The notes: generated by a model not told the origin, from the letters alone. A DNA stretch of 62,116 nucleotides from CBCXVS01 sp965178525 (GCA_965178525.1 CBCXVS010000006.1:1-62116); one strand, 5' to 3'. Positions 42,496-52,037 are shown, counted from the stretch's first letter. A program made the numbers and translations.

Positions 42496-44595
42496 TTAAT
42501 CCAGTAAGAGTTCTATATTCTCTTGCGGCCGATTCCGTCGCAACTGTTCTTCGATATCCTCGGCGCGCTCGGATTGCTGTTGTTTATGTGCCGTGATCCG
42601 TTGCATGTCACTTGGTGTATTGAGAATATGCGGTGTGATGAAAATAAGCAAATTATTCTTCCGCGTGTCCTCCGACTCCTGTCGGAAAGCCCAGCCCACG
42701 AGCGGCGTATTGGCCAGGCAGGGAATACCGGTGGTGGCCGTGCTTTGATCTTCTCGAATCAGCCCGCCGATGACGATCGTCTGGCCATCATCCGCCACCA
42801 CCGTGGTTTCGGCCGTGCGTTTGGTCGTGACCACGGCGCCGGTCTCCGCTTCACCCTGAAAGTCGGTCAGTTCCACAAACAGATTGAGCCGCACCGTTTT
42901 TCCATGACTAATTTGCGGCGTCATGCGCAGCGTGATGCCCACATCCCGAAATTCGAAGGTCCGATTCGTGGACACCACACCTCCCGAGGGCGTGTCCTGG
43001 GCCGTGCGCAGAAAAGGACGTTCTTCGCCAATGACAATTTCGGCTTCCTCATTGTCGGTGGTGAGGAGATTGGGCGTCGCCAGGATATTGACATCGGTAT
43101 CCCCTTGAAACGCTCGCAACACCACCGGGATATTGAGGATGTCGTTCCCGCCGACGGTGATGGTATTGCGCAGCGTGCCAATCACCAGCCCTGACGCTGT
43201 CGCCGTAAAGGGATTCGCGGTGAGGGCGTTGAGGACGCCCGTTTGATCCGTTCCAGTCGAACTGCCAAACACCTGTACGTCCCCTTCCGGGTCGTCGATG
43301 ACGCGCCATTCGACGCCCAGATCCTGGGCTTTGCTGAGGGCGACTTCGGCAAAGAGCGCTTCGACCAGGACCTGCGAACGGCGGATATCCAGCTTTTCAA
43401 TAATTTCTCTGAGGACCGCATAGGCTTCCGGCGGGGCCGTGATGACGAGAGAATTGGTCGGCGTGTCCGCCGTGATCGTAATGCCCAGCGGAGTGGTGCC
43501 AGACGTGCCGGCGCGGCTTTGCGCAGCTTGGCGCGCCGCTGCTGGCTGTGGGCGTCCTTGTTGGGCCGTGGCGGCCGCCTGCGTGCGTTGGATTTCCGAC
43601 GCCTGCGCCGTGAGCACTTGCGCCAGTTCTTCGGCGTCGGCATGCTTCAGGTAGTACACGTGGATTTGGCCGCGTCCCTCAGGCGTGGGCACATCGAGTT
43701 TGGCGATGAGATCCTCGGCCGCCATCAGCACGCTCGGCGTGGCAATCACAATGAGGCTATTGGTGCGGCCGTCCGCAATAATTTTGGGAGCCGTGGGAGC
43801 CCGCCGCAGGGTCGGGGTTTGCGCGGTTCTGCCGGCCGTGCGGCGGCGCGCCCGCTGCGCCTGCGGACTCGTATCCGTTTGCCCGGTTTGGGCCAGACCT
43901 TCCAGGGCCGTCTGCAGCGACGTCACCATCTGATCGGCGGCGGCATATTGCAACTGGATGACCTTGAGCAACGCGGTCGGGGCCTGGACATCGAGGGCGC
44001 GGATGATTTTCAGCAAGCGCGAGATGTTCGACTGCACTTCGGTCAGGATTAAGGTATTGGTCGGCGCGTATGCCAGCAGACTGCTTTCTTTTGAGACCAG
44101 AGCGGAGAGCAGACCGCGGATTTCATTGGCATCGGCATGGCGTAACGGAATGAGCTGCGTGATGAACTCATCGCGGGTGGCCAAGGGCCGCCGCTGCCCA
44201 TCAATCGTCGTGGGGAGCGGATTCTCCTTGACTTCCCGGGACGGAATAATTTTGCTGATGGGGCCTTGCGGCACGACCGTAAAGCCTTGGACTTCGAGAA
44301 TGGAGAGAAAGACATTGTAGGCTTCGTCGAGACTCACGGGACGTGGCGAAATAATGGTCACTTTGCCGCGCACTTTTTCGTCGACTAAGAAATTTTGCTT
44401 GGTGATGTCGCTAATGAACTTGATCACCTCTTGCAGATCCGTGTCTTTGAAGTTTAACACAAAGCCACCTGCCGCCGAACCGGTGGGGAGTTTGTCTTCC
44501 GTCGCCAGACGGGCCGTTTCCCCGGGCCTGAGCGAGAGCCAGGGGAGCCAGAGCATGACGAGCAATCCGAACAGTACGGGCTTGTAGAAACGCAT
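42496..44595 (-). CDS. gspD: Type II secretion secretin GspD
   Basis: 699 aa with an N-terminal signal or anchor (about 6-24), N0 domain from FVLNFKDTDLQEVIKFI, N1-N3 repeats (an Ala/Gln-rich insertion lies in N3 around 325-360), and the secretin pore with GEERPFLRT, GVVSTNRTFEFRDVGITL and the family end GWAFRQESEDTRKNNLLIF (about 640). It forms the outer-membrane channel. The start is separated from gspC by a copy of the 75-bp element, which breaks the otherwise tight spacing. Confidence 0.95.
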   Translation of the reverse strand: MRFYKPVLFGLLVMLWLPWLSLRPGETARLATEDKLPTGSAAGGFVLNFKDTDLQEVIKFISDITKQNFLVDEKVRGKVTIISPRPVSLDEAYNVFLSILEVQGFTVVPQGPISKIIPSREVKENPLPTTIDGQRRPLATRDEFITQLIPLRHADANEIRGLLSALVSKESSLLAYAPTNTLILTEVQSNISRLLKIIRALDVQAPTALLKVIQLQYAAADQMVTSLQTALEGLAQTGQTDTSPQAQRARRRTAGRTAQTPTLRRAPTAPKIIADGRTNSLIVIATPSVLMAAEDLIAKLDVPTPEGRGQIHVYYLKHADAEELAQVLTAQASEIQRTQAAATAQQGRPQPAAARQAAQSRAGTSGTTPLGITITADTPTNSLVITAPPEAYAVLREIIEKLDIRRSQVLVEALFAEVALSKAQDLGVEWRVIDDPEGDVQVFGSSTGTDQTGVLNALTANPFTATASGLVIGTLRNTITVGGNDILNIPVVLRAFQGDTDVNILATPNLLTTDNEEAEIVIGEERPFLRTAQDTPSGGVVSTNRTFEFRDVGITLRMTPQISHGKTVRLNLFVELTDFQGEAETGAVVTTKRTAETTVVADDGQTIVIGGLIREDQSTATTGIPCLANTPLVGWAFRQESEDTRKNNLLIFITPHILNTPSDMQRITAHKQQQSERAEDIEEQLRRNRPQENIELLLD

Positions 44596-44614
44596 ACGAC
44601 CTCGTTTGCGGCAG

Positions 44615-44704
44615 TAAATACCTGGGCATGATTACCTTTATATATTTCTCCAGAGGCCGGGGAAATATATAAAAGATATAAATTTAATGTTGCCTCAGTA
44701 CTTA
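44615..44704 (-). repeat. 75-bp palindromic element, copy 4 (90 bp, with internal extension)
   Basis: TAAATACCTGGGCATGATTACC at one end and TGCCTCAGTACTTA at the other, in the orientation opposite to copies 2 and 3. An extra GGCCGGGGAAATATATAAA segment sits in the centre. It lies between gspC and gspD, so it is in the untranslated gap of their transcript. Confidence 0.8.
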
Positions 44705-44722
44705 GATAACATGCCTCTTAAC

Positions 44723-45628
44723 TCACTGTATTTCGTAAGTCAGGGTGGTCGGGCGATTACGCCGGAGAATTTCCAGCCGTACCGTCCCGGCTTGTTGGAG
44801 TTGTTGGTAGGCCTGCAACGCATCCGCGGGCGACGTGAGCGTCCGGCCGTTGACTTTTTGGAGTACATCGCCATGCCGTAAACCGATTTTTTGTAACAGG
44901 CTGCCCGCCTTCAGGCTGGTCAGGCGGAAGCCCCGCGTCTCGTCTTGAACGATGTAGGGCATGACGCGCGCCTGTTTCGATAGACTGCCCAGGTTGGCAA
45001 AATTCTCTTGCATCAGCTCGCGGCTCACCTTCCACGTGGCCTCATCCACTTTGAGGATGTCCTCATGGGACGAGGCCGAAGAGCGCGTGGAACGCGAGGA
45101 AGTCCTTGGGCGTGGCGTCTGATTCTGTGAGACCCCCCCCTTTTTGGCAGAACCCAGCTCCTCGTACTGTCCGTTTCTTTCCAACACCACACGGCCGACT
45201 TGTATTTCCCTGATCACGGCGCCCTGCACCCAATCCCCGACTTGATAAGACTTCTGCAAGCCGCGAGTGCTCAGATCTTCAATAAAGGCATAGTTTTGCT
45301 GCTGCTGCTCGCCAATCGCGGTGCCGACCAGCTTCAGTTGCAACTTGGTGGGAGTGGCCGGCGGCGTCGGTGGTGGCGCCGGTGGTGGCTGCTTTGGCGT
45401 CGAGTCTGGCGGCGTCGCGTTAAAAATGTTTCGCTTCGTAATAATGACATAATCCGCCGCTGTCCGCTGGGTGCGCTGCAAGGGCGTGCCTGCATCCTGC
45501 TCCAGTTGCAACGCCGTGGGCTGCGTCAACTGAGCCCGGAGATACGACGTCCCCATGTTGGCTCCGAGAGCCGCTGCGATCGTGATCAGCACCATGTAAG
45601 CCATCCAAAAATATCGCTGCACCATCAC
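44723..45628 (-). CDS. gspC: Type II secretion protein GspC
   Basis: 301 aa. A membrane helix (about 8-27), the HR domain with ADYVIITKRNIFN (about 59-71), a Pro-rich segment, a conserved KLQLKLVGT strand, and a C-terminal PDZ domain (about 225-300: GLRHGDVLQKVNGRTLTSP). It couples the inner-membrane platform to the secretin. It overlaps the upstream TPR gene by four bases. Confidence 0.92.
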   Translation of the reverse strand: MMVQRYFWMAYMVLITIAAALGANMGTSYLRAQLTQPTALQLEQDAGTPLQRTQRTAADYVIITKRNIFNATPPDSTPKQPPPAPPPTPPATPTKLQLKLVGTAIGEQQQQNYAFIEDLSTRGLQKSYQVGDWVQGAVIREIQVGRVVLERNGQYEELGSAKKGGVSQNQTPRPRTSSRSTRSSASSHEDILKVDEATWKVSRELMQENFANLGSLSKQARVMPYIVQDETRGFRLTSLKAGSLLQKIGLRHGDVLQKVNGRTLTSPADALQAYQQLQQAGTVRLEILRRNRPTTLTYEIQ

Positions 45629-46644
45629 GACGCTCCCAGTAATTTTTGAAATTCCGGGGCCGAACGTACCGAGGAAAAATCCGAGTCCGTGCGGGCCCAG
45701 ATCCGGGCTTGAGGCTCGCGCTCGATCGCTTCTTGGAGATAATGCACGGCCCTGATGGTTTCCCCCGTGCGCGCATACACACAGGCCAGATTGTAATAAG
45801 CCAGGCTCGATGTGTGGTCCGTCGTGATGGCCTGGTGCAATTCCTCGATCGCCCGCCCGTGCATCGCCAATTGCATATAGGTACTGCCCAGATTGTTCCG
45901 GGCTTTGACATAAGCCGGGTCGATCGCCAAGGCGCGTTGGTACATGGCGATGGCCTGGTGGTACGCCTGGCGCTTGTACAAGAGGTTACCCAGGCTGTTG
46001 TAGGCCGCTTTCAGGGCGGGATCGGCGCTGATGGCCTGGCGCAGAAACAGTTCCGCCCGGGCGAAATCCCCGCTTTCTTGCGCTGCCAAGGCTCGGTTGA
46101 AATGGGATTGGGCGCGTGTTTGATCACCTGATGCGGCAGTGGGCGACGGGCTTGGGGGTTGGGGCTGTATGGATGCCGGTGTGGCCACTGGCAATGGCAT
46201 CTCCACCGCATCGGCCACGGGCGCCGTGGGCTGAGGGCGCGATCCGGATCGCAAGGGGCGTGCCGCAGTGGCGGGAGTGGGCTCGAAGCGGGCCATCGGC
46301 GCAGCCTGTTCGAGCCATGCCGCCGTGGCGGACCGGGCGGCGGTTGCCGCGGGCGCCGGGGACGGCTGCAGCGCGTGGGACGGCAGTGCCGCAGGACTAG
46401 GTGGTAGCACCTGCACGGCTGGTGCCGGCAGGGCGAGCAAGCCGACAGAGCGAGGCGTCAGCCAAGCATGTAAGATTATGCCGACTCCCAAGGCCAGTGT
46501 GCCGCCCGCGACGATGAAAACCCATGACCGCCGACGCCGGGGCATCGACGCAGATTGCACGTGCGCGAGATGCGGGGTGCGGGACGTCTGATACAGACGC
46601 TGCTCTCGTTGCGCTTTCTTCAGGGCCTGCGTAATGATGCTCAT
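45625..46644 (-). CDS. TPR protein of the T2SS operon (GspB/MshN-like)
   Basis: 339 aa. The start MSIITQALKKAQREQR is typical of GspB- and MshN-type proteins; then a membrane helix (about 43-62), an Ala/Pro-rich periplasmic linker (about 70-178) and four TPR repeats (about 180-320; for example AYNSLGNLLYKRQAYHQAI, ARNNLGSTYMQLAMHGRAI). With the ExeA-like ATPase it probably helps place the secretin through the peptidoglycan. Overlaps gspC by four bases and follows gspA by 14 bp. Confidence 0.8.
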   Translation of the reverse strand: MSIITQALKKAQREQRLYQTSRTPHLAHVQSASMPRRRRSWVFIVAGGTLALGVGIILHAWLTPRSVGLLALPAPAVQVLPPSPAALPSHALQPSPAPAATAARSATAAWLEQAAPMARFEPTPATAARPLRSGSRPQPTAPVADAVEMPLPVATPASIQPQPPSPSPTAASGDQTRAQSHFNRALAAQESGDFARAELFLRQAISADPALKAAYNSLGNLLYKRQAYHQAIAMYQRALAIDPAYVKARNNLGSTYMQLAMHGRAIEELHQAITTDHTSSLAYYNLACVYARTGETIRAVHYLQEAIEREPQARIWARTDSDFSSVRSAPEFQKLLGAS

Positions 46645-46658
46645 GAGATCCGTCTGCT

Positions 46659-48323
46659 CTATGTCGTTTCCGCCAGGATATGACCGCCCACATGGAATAG
46701 CATCACCAACGTGCGGGGGCCAACGCGGCCATCGACGACCAGTTGGTTATCGCGTTGAAAGGCTTTGACGGCTTGTAGCGTCTGCGTATCGAAGCGTCCG
46801 GAGGCGGGACCGGAAAAATAGCCGAGGTCTTGTAAGACCTTCTGCAGGGTGTGGATGCGGGCGCCACGCATGCCTCGGCGTAGCGTTGGCGCACGGTATT
46901 TGTTCTCCTCAAGCGTTAAGTACAGTTTGCCATACCAGCTCTGTTGGAACTGGTGTCGTGGCATGCTGACGATACCTTCCGGTTCCTGATACAGAAGCAC
47001 CCGCTCCGACCGCATGCCAACGAACACCCAGAGGCGCGTCTGCAAGTCCGTCAGGTCCGGCATCGCCACCTCAATCAGGCATGGCCGTGAGAGGCGCTCC
47101 AATTGCGGCATACTGGCATTGAAGGCGGTGATCTCGAACCCCAGCGTCGCCGCTTCCTGCGCCAAGTAGGACATCCGCGGCGGCAACGTCAGGGCCTCGG
47201 TCCGGATTTTCAGGCCCCACAACGTTCGGGCCAGGGCCACATCGGGGGCCGGTATGGCCCTGGATGGCGGCGAAACGGCGGGAGAAACCGGCGGCACAGG
47301 CAGGTTCACCGCCGGTGCCGGCAACGGCGCTGGCGGCGCCGGTAACTGTGTGAGGGCCAGCATCCGGGGGGACATGAACAGCTGGAAGCGTTGCGGCTGG
47401 GCGAACAGCATCAAGGCCGCCGCGATGACCCCGAGGGTGCCCAGCGCGGCCAGGCTCCGCCACGCCAGTTGGGCAAAACGGGGTGACGTCCGCCGCCGCT
47501 TCGGCGCGGACGATGGCCTCGGCCCGCCCAGATCCCGAATGCTCTGCCGCACGATTGCCGTCGTCATACGCCGTGTGCCACGAACATAGGCGGTCATCAG
47601 AATACGATCACACAACAGGTTGATGCGCCGAGGAATGCCGCCACAATACCGATGCATCATGGACCAGGCCGGCTTGCTAAACGAGACGCTGTTGGCGGTG
47701 CCGGCGACGCTCATCCGATGCATGACGTACTGCTGGGTTTCGCTGCGGGTGAGGCCATGGATGTGATAGCGTACCGCAATACGCTGGTCGAGCTGGCGCA
47801 TCTGGCGTGTGGCGAGCTTCTCGCGCAGTTCCGGCTGGCCGATGAGCACGACTTGCAGGAGTTTGCCGTTATCGGTTTCCAAATTGGAGAGCATGCGAAG
47901 CTGTTCCAGGACCGTATGCTCGACGTTTTGCGTCTCATCGATAATGACCACGGCGTTGCGTCCGGCCGCAAACTCGTCTAAGAGATACTGATTCAGCGTG
48001 TCAATGTACGCTTTCCGTGTCTCCTCGCCGCACTGGAGGCCGAAATCGTTCAATATCGCCTGTAAAAGCTCCATTTCGCTGAGATACGAGTTGAAGATCA
48101 GCGCCGTTGATACCGTGTCGTCAAGGCGCTCCATCAGGGTCCGGCACAGCAGGGTTTTACCGGTGCCGACCTCACCCGTGATTTCGATAAACCCCTTGCG
48201 TTCGTAAATCCCATAGAGCAAGTGGCTCAGCGCTTCCTCGTGTTGTGGACTGAGAAAGAGAAAACGCGGATCCGGCGTGAGGTTAAAGGGTTGTTCCCGT
48301 AAGTTGAAAAAACTTACATACAC
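46659..48323 (-). CDS. gspA: ExeA/GspA-type AAA ATPase with peptidoglycan-binding domain
   Basis: 554 aa. A cytoplasmic AAA domain opens with FNLREQPFNLTPDPRFLFLS; Walker A is GEVGTGKTLL (about 51-60), Walker B is VVIIDETQN (about 125-133). A membrane helix follows (about 290-310), then a Pro-rich linker, a C39-like middle segment (about 370-470), and a peptidoglycan_binding_1 domain near 490-548 (RIHTLQKVLQDLGYF, QAVKAFQRDNQL). In Aeromonas ExeA with ExeB inserts the secretin. First gene of the operon. Confidence 0.92.
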   Translation of the reverse strand: MYVSFFNLREQPFNLTPDPRFLFLSPQHEEALSHLLYGIYERKGFIEITGEVGTGKTLLCRTLMERLDDTVSTALIFNSYLSEMELLQAILNDFGLQCGEETRKAYIDTLNQYLLDEFAAGRNAVVIIDETQNVEHTVLEQLRMLSNLETDNGKLLQVVLIGQPELREKLATRQMRQLDQRIAVRYHIHGLTRSETQQYVMHRMSVAGTANSVSFSKPAWSMMHRYCGGIPRRINLLCDRILMTAYVRGTRRMTTAIVRQSIRDLGGPRPSSAPKRRRTSPRFAQLAWRSLAALGTLGVIAAALMLFAQPQRFQLFMSPRMLALTQLPAPPAPLPAPAVNLPVPPVSPAVSPPSRAIPAPDVALARTLWGLKIRTEALTLPPRMSYLAQEAATLGFEITAFNASMPQLERLSRPCLIEVAMPDLTDLQTRLWVFVGMRSERVLLYQEPEGIVSMPRHQFQQSWYGKLYLTLEENKYRAPTLRRGMRGARIHTLQKVLQDLGYFSGPASGRFDTQTLQAVKAFQRDNQLVVDGRVGPRTLVMLFHVGGHILAETT

Positions 48324-48458
48324 CTTCGTAGTCCTTGACTTACGGAATAAACGGTAGCACCAGGGGCAGAGAGTGCGTGAAACAAGCGATCAACAGAAGG
48401 ATTGGTAACAAAACAAATGTACAAAACCGACGTCGAAACTGTCAATTCTTTTCCCTGC

Positions 48459-50192
48459 TCACAAGCCAGACTGGGGACGAATGGCGCGCATCTGGAGTTC
48501 TACGTCATAGCGGCCCCGCCAAGTATTCAGCGTCGGCGTGAAGGCCATATCGAGAGGCGTGGCGGGCGGCAGGGCACGGACCTGCTCAGCCTGCTGAAAG
48601 GCGATGACCTCGAGACTTGTGTCCCCCTGCGATACCCGAAATTTGGCGTGCTGCCCCTGTTGCCCGAGGGTGCGAATGGCCGAGGTAATCCGAATGTCTT
48701 GGGTGCAGAGCACGGGGGCGGGATTGCCGGTGCCGTGAGGCGCTAAGGCCGCCTGTTGTTCCACCAGCTTTGCCGTAACCTGGGCTAGGGGCGCCGAGGC
48801 ATCCAGGTGCAGAGTCGGCTCCAAATCCGTCGGGGCTAAGGTGTCGTCGGCACAGCGGATCAATGCTTCCTGCAGGTAGGGTAGTTGCTCGGCCTCCATG
48901 GTGAGTCCGGCCGCATATTTGTGCCCGCCAAAGCGCTGCAGCCACTCGGCGCAGTGGCGCAGACCCTGGTAGAGGTCGAAAGCCGGAATACTGCGGCCAG
49001 ACCCCCGGGCGACGCCGTCGTGCAGCTGTAGTAAAAAGGTGGGCCGATGATACGTCTCGGCAATGCGGGCGGCAACGATGCCGACAATGCCATGATGCCA
49101 GGCTTGATCTCCCAGGACGATCGCGGCCGGTGGGTGGCCGCCGTACTGCCGGGCAATCCGGTCATGTACCGCGTCTTCGATGCGCCGCTGCAGGGCACGC
49201 CGCTGCTGGTTGACCTCATCCAACTGCTGGGCCAACCGTGTGGCTTCGTCCGGATCACTGGCAGTGAGCAGGGCCACACTCTGTGCCGCCGATCCCAGAC
49301 GGCCGCTGGCGTTGAGCCGAGGTGCCAGTTGAAAGCCGACTTCACCGGCATTGGCCGGCTTGCCTTCGCGCTGGCTGACCCGGCGCAAGGCTTGCAGCCC
49401 AGGCTTCCGGGTCTGTTCGAGTTCCTGCAAGCCATAGGTGACGATAATCCGATTCTCGTCGCGTAACGGGGTCACATCGGCAATCGTTCCCAGGGTCACG
49501 AGATCCAGATGGCGCTTGAGATTCGGCAGGCGCTCCGTAAACAAGTTGGCTTGGCGTAGGGCCGCTCGCAGGGCGGTAATCAGTTTGAAGACGACGCCGA
49601 CGCCACACAGGTGTTTATTGGGATAAGTACAGCGGGTTTGATGCGGATTAAGCAACGCCCAGGCATTCGGCAAGACCTCCGGCGGCTGATGATGGTCGGT
49701 GATAATTGTATCAATGCCCAACTCGTGCGCCACCGCGATTTCTTCGACCGCCGTGATGCCACAATCCACCGTAATGAGGAGGCCCACGCCGTCATGGGCG
49801 AGCCGGTGCATGGCCTCGACATTGAGGCCGTAGCCTTCACTCGATCGTTCGGGAATGTAGTACGGGACTTGTAGACCCAGTTCCCGGAAGAATGTGAGCA
49901 GTAACGCGGTCGCGGTCACGCCATCGACGTCATAATCGCCATAGACGGCCAGACGTTCGTTTTGATGCAAGGCTTGCAGCAAGCGTGCAATGGCGTGCTC
50001 CATGCCATACAGTAAGTACGGATCTTCCAGATCGTGCAGGGTGGGCGCCAAAAAGGCTTGCGCCTGTGCGGCATCCGTAATACCGCGATTGATCAGGAGC
50101 TGACACAGGAGAGGGGACAAGCCGGTTGCCGACGCCAGTGCCTGTTGCGCAGCCGGATTAGCCTCGGCGACATGCCATTTTGTGGGTGTCAT
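48459..50192 (-). CDS. recJ: Single-stranded-DNA-specific exonuclease RecJ
   Basis: 577 aa. DHH phosphoesterase motifs are intact: YGDYDVDGVTATALL (about 83-97), VDCGITAVEE (about 142-151) and IITDHHQPPEVLP (about 163-175), then the DHHA1 domain (RGSGRSIPAFDLYQGL, and FGGHKYAAGLTME with the conserved GGH) and a C-terminal OB-fold. It degrades single strands 5' to 3' in mismatch and recombinational repair. The gap to gspA (135 bp) must contain the promoter of the T2SS operon. Confidence 0.95.
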   Translation of the reverse strand: MTPTKWHVAEANPAAQQALASATGLSPLLCQLLINRGITDAAQAQAFLAPTLHDLEDPYLLYGMEHAIARLLQALHQNERLAVYGDYDVDGVTATALLLTFFRELGLQVPYYIPERSSEGYGLNVEAMHRLAHDGVGLLITVDCGITAVEEIAVAHELGIDTIITDHHQPPEVLPNAWALLNPHQTRCTYPNKHLCGVGVVFKLITALRAALRQANLFTERLPNLKRHLDLVTLGTIADVTPLRDENRIIVTYGLQELEQTRKPGLQALRRVSQREGKPANAGEVGFQLAPRLNASGRLGSAAQSVALLTASDPDEATRLAQQLDEVNQQRRALQRRIEDAVHDRIARQYGGHPPAAIVLGDQAWHHGIVGIVAARIAETYHRPTFLLQLHDGVARGSGRSIPAFDLYQGLRHCAEWLQRFGGHKYAAGLTMEAEQLPYLQEALIRCADDTLAPTDLEPTLHLDASAPLAQVTAKLVEQQAALAPHGTGNPAPVLCTQDIRITSAIRTLGQQGQHAKFRVSQGDTSLEVIAFQQAEQVRALPPATPLDMAFTPTLNTWRGRYDVELQMRAIRPQSGL

Positions 50193-50291
50193 ATGTGGGC
50201 TGCTTGGTCCTGTTTTTCATGTCCCTAACGCGGAGCGACTTCTCAGACCATACAGCACGATCGAGGTGAGGGTCAAGCGCGACGTGTGATC

Positions 50292-50366
50292 TCAGTGCCT
50301 GGGCATCATGACCTGTATATATTTCTCCAAGGGAAAGATATAAATTTGATTTTGCCTCAGTACTGA
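50292..50366 (-). repeat. 75-bp palindromic element, copy 5
   Basis: Exactly 75 bp. TCAGTGCCTGGGCATCAT at the left and TTTGCCTCAGTACTGA at the right are near-inverted; the centre is TATATATTTCTCCAAGGGAAAG. It lies between recJ and the glycosyltransferase gene, in the same orientation as copies 1 and 4. Confidence 0.8.
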
Positions 50367-50379
50367 TTTGTCTGGGCAT

Positions 50380-51383
50380 TTACGCGGCACAGACAAAATC
50401 CCGTAGCTCCCGAAATCCCATGTGCCCAAGGGCGGCACGAATCTCACGCCGCGCCGTCTCGCCGGAGACGGAGACGATGATCGGACGGCGCGGCGCCTGC
50501 ACTAAAGCCTCGGGAGGGATGACCGGCGCATCGTGAATCGTTTTTCCCAGACGGCCGGGATGTAACTCGACGATATGCGACGGCGCTTTATGATGCCGCC
50601 TCAGCCCCCGGCGCAACGCTTTGCCCGTTTCGCCATAACCCCAAAGCATATACGTGGGGGTGTGTGCTAAAAAGGTAGAGGCTAGAAATGCCGCCTTGCA
50701 GGCGGTGAAGCGCTCGAGGGCGTAGATGGGGCTCGTCCGGGAGGGCCGCTGCAGTCCGTCACGCCAACTTAAGAGCCGCTGCGGCACGACGCTCAGGGTG
50801 TGCCCGCCTGCCAGAAGGCGTAAAATGAGATCGTAATCCTCCGGCCATCCGCAATCGCGGTATTCCTGCTCGGCTAACACGGAGCGGCGGATCATCAGGG
50901 TGGGGTGGGCAATGGGACATTCGACGAAGGCGTCTTCCCGCACGCGGCGTGCCGTGGTGATGCTATTGAGCCAACGTTCATAGGCGCGGCGGCCGTCTCG
51001 CAAGTGGCGCCGGGGAAAGATGCGGACGTGGCATCCCACGGCGGTGAGGTCCGCATGCGCCTCCAAGACCCGTAGCTGGGCGGCCAAGCGCTGCCGGTGC
51101 ATCAGATCATCGGCATCCATGCGAGCCATGTAGCGGCCGTGGCAGTGGGGCAACCCGGTATTCAAAGCCGCGACCAACCCTTGAGGTGCGGTCGCAATGA
51201 TCGTAAAGCGGTGGTCATGCTTGGCAAACCACTGCTGCGCGTACGCGCGTGAGGCGTCCTGGGAGCCGTCGTCGACGATGATACACTCTGCCGTTGCAGG
51301 CTCCTGAGACAGGCCGGCAAGGTGGTCTCGGCGTTCCGGACCGGCAACAGGATAGAGATAGGTGGGTGCGCCACTGTGTTCAT
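50380..51383 (-). pseudogene. Family 2 glycosyltransferase, frameshifted near residue 33
   Basis: The true N-terminus starts at 51383 (AHPPISILLPVRNAETTLP, the GT2 nucleotide-binding start), but that frame is lost at about 51287. The continuation is one frame over: CIIVDDGSQDASRAY, GRYMARMDADD (the DxD metal site), PTLMIRRSVL. Between QRQ and ECII a few residues expected in the family are missing, so the lesion is a small deletion of 3n+1 bases rather than a homopolymer slip. The C-terminal ~90 residues form a second Rossmann-like module (YMLWGYGETGKALRRGLRR to VSVSGETARREI). Without repair the gene cannot make the full enzyme. Confidence 0.75.
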
Positions 51384-51470
51384 GCGCGTCTCCTGTCATG
51401 AGCAGACATGGCTCCACATGATTGTGGCACAATTTGGCTAGGCGAGCGAGAACGTGAGGGTGTCGTCAAC

Positions 51471-52037
51471 ATGCGAGGACAGCAACGGCTAGGTGCACGG
51501 CGCGTGCCCCTCATCTTGGCCACGGTCGTGGCGTCATTACTCGGTGTGCTGGCGGTATGGAGCCATGCGGAAGCGCCTCGTGACCTCGCCTTCGGTGTCC
51601 GGGCGGGGGTCTCGGGTCCGAACAAGGGAGAAAGCTTTCAGGAGTATGAAGCGTTTGCCATCCACCCCTTGCCTTGGCGTTGGTCTTGGCCGGTAGGTTG
51701 GGACCTCTCGACCCATCTCGATTTGGCTGCGGGCGTCATCGCGGGCGCCGGCAAGACGAGTTTTATCGGCTCGATGGCGCCGGGTGTGGAGCTGCGCCGG
51801 CCGGGGAGTCGTTTCTCGCTGCTGGCGAACATCGGTATCGCCGGCTTGAGCGAACACAACTTTGGCAATCAGGCCGTTGGTGGTCCCTTGCAATTCGTGC
51901 TCTATGCCGGCGCCAGCTATCGCCTGAGCCGCAGGCTGCGCCTCAGCTATCGCTATCGCCACATGTCGAACGCGGCCTTGTATCGCCCCAATCCCGGCCT
52001 TGAGATGCATCTGTTCGGACTTAGCTATCATTACTGA
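51471..52037 (+). CDS. pagL: PagL-type lipid A 3-O-deacylase (acyloxyacyl hydrolase)
   Basis: 188 aa from the ATG at 51471; a longer frame from 51408 is less likely because the signal peptide (about 11-34, ending WSHAEA) begins only here. An eight-stranded outer-membrane barrel ends in aromatic YHY. The PagL catalytic set is visible at exact spacing: His164, Ser166 and Asn167 in RHMSN, and Glu178 in NPGLE, twelve residues after the Ser as in Pseudomonas PagL. It trims an acyl chain from lipid A in the outer leaflet, lowering endotoxicity. Divergent from the glycosyltransferase gene. Confidence 0.85.
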   Translation: MRGQQRLGARRVPLILATVVASLLGVLAVWSHAEAPRDLAFGVRAGVSGPNKGESFQEYEAFAIHPLPWRWSWPVGWDLSTHLDLAAGVIAGAGKTSFIGSMAPGVELRRPGSRFSLLANIGIAGLSEHNFGNQAVGGPLQFVLYAGASYRLSRRLRLSYRYRHMSNAALYRPNPGLEMHLFGLSYHY

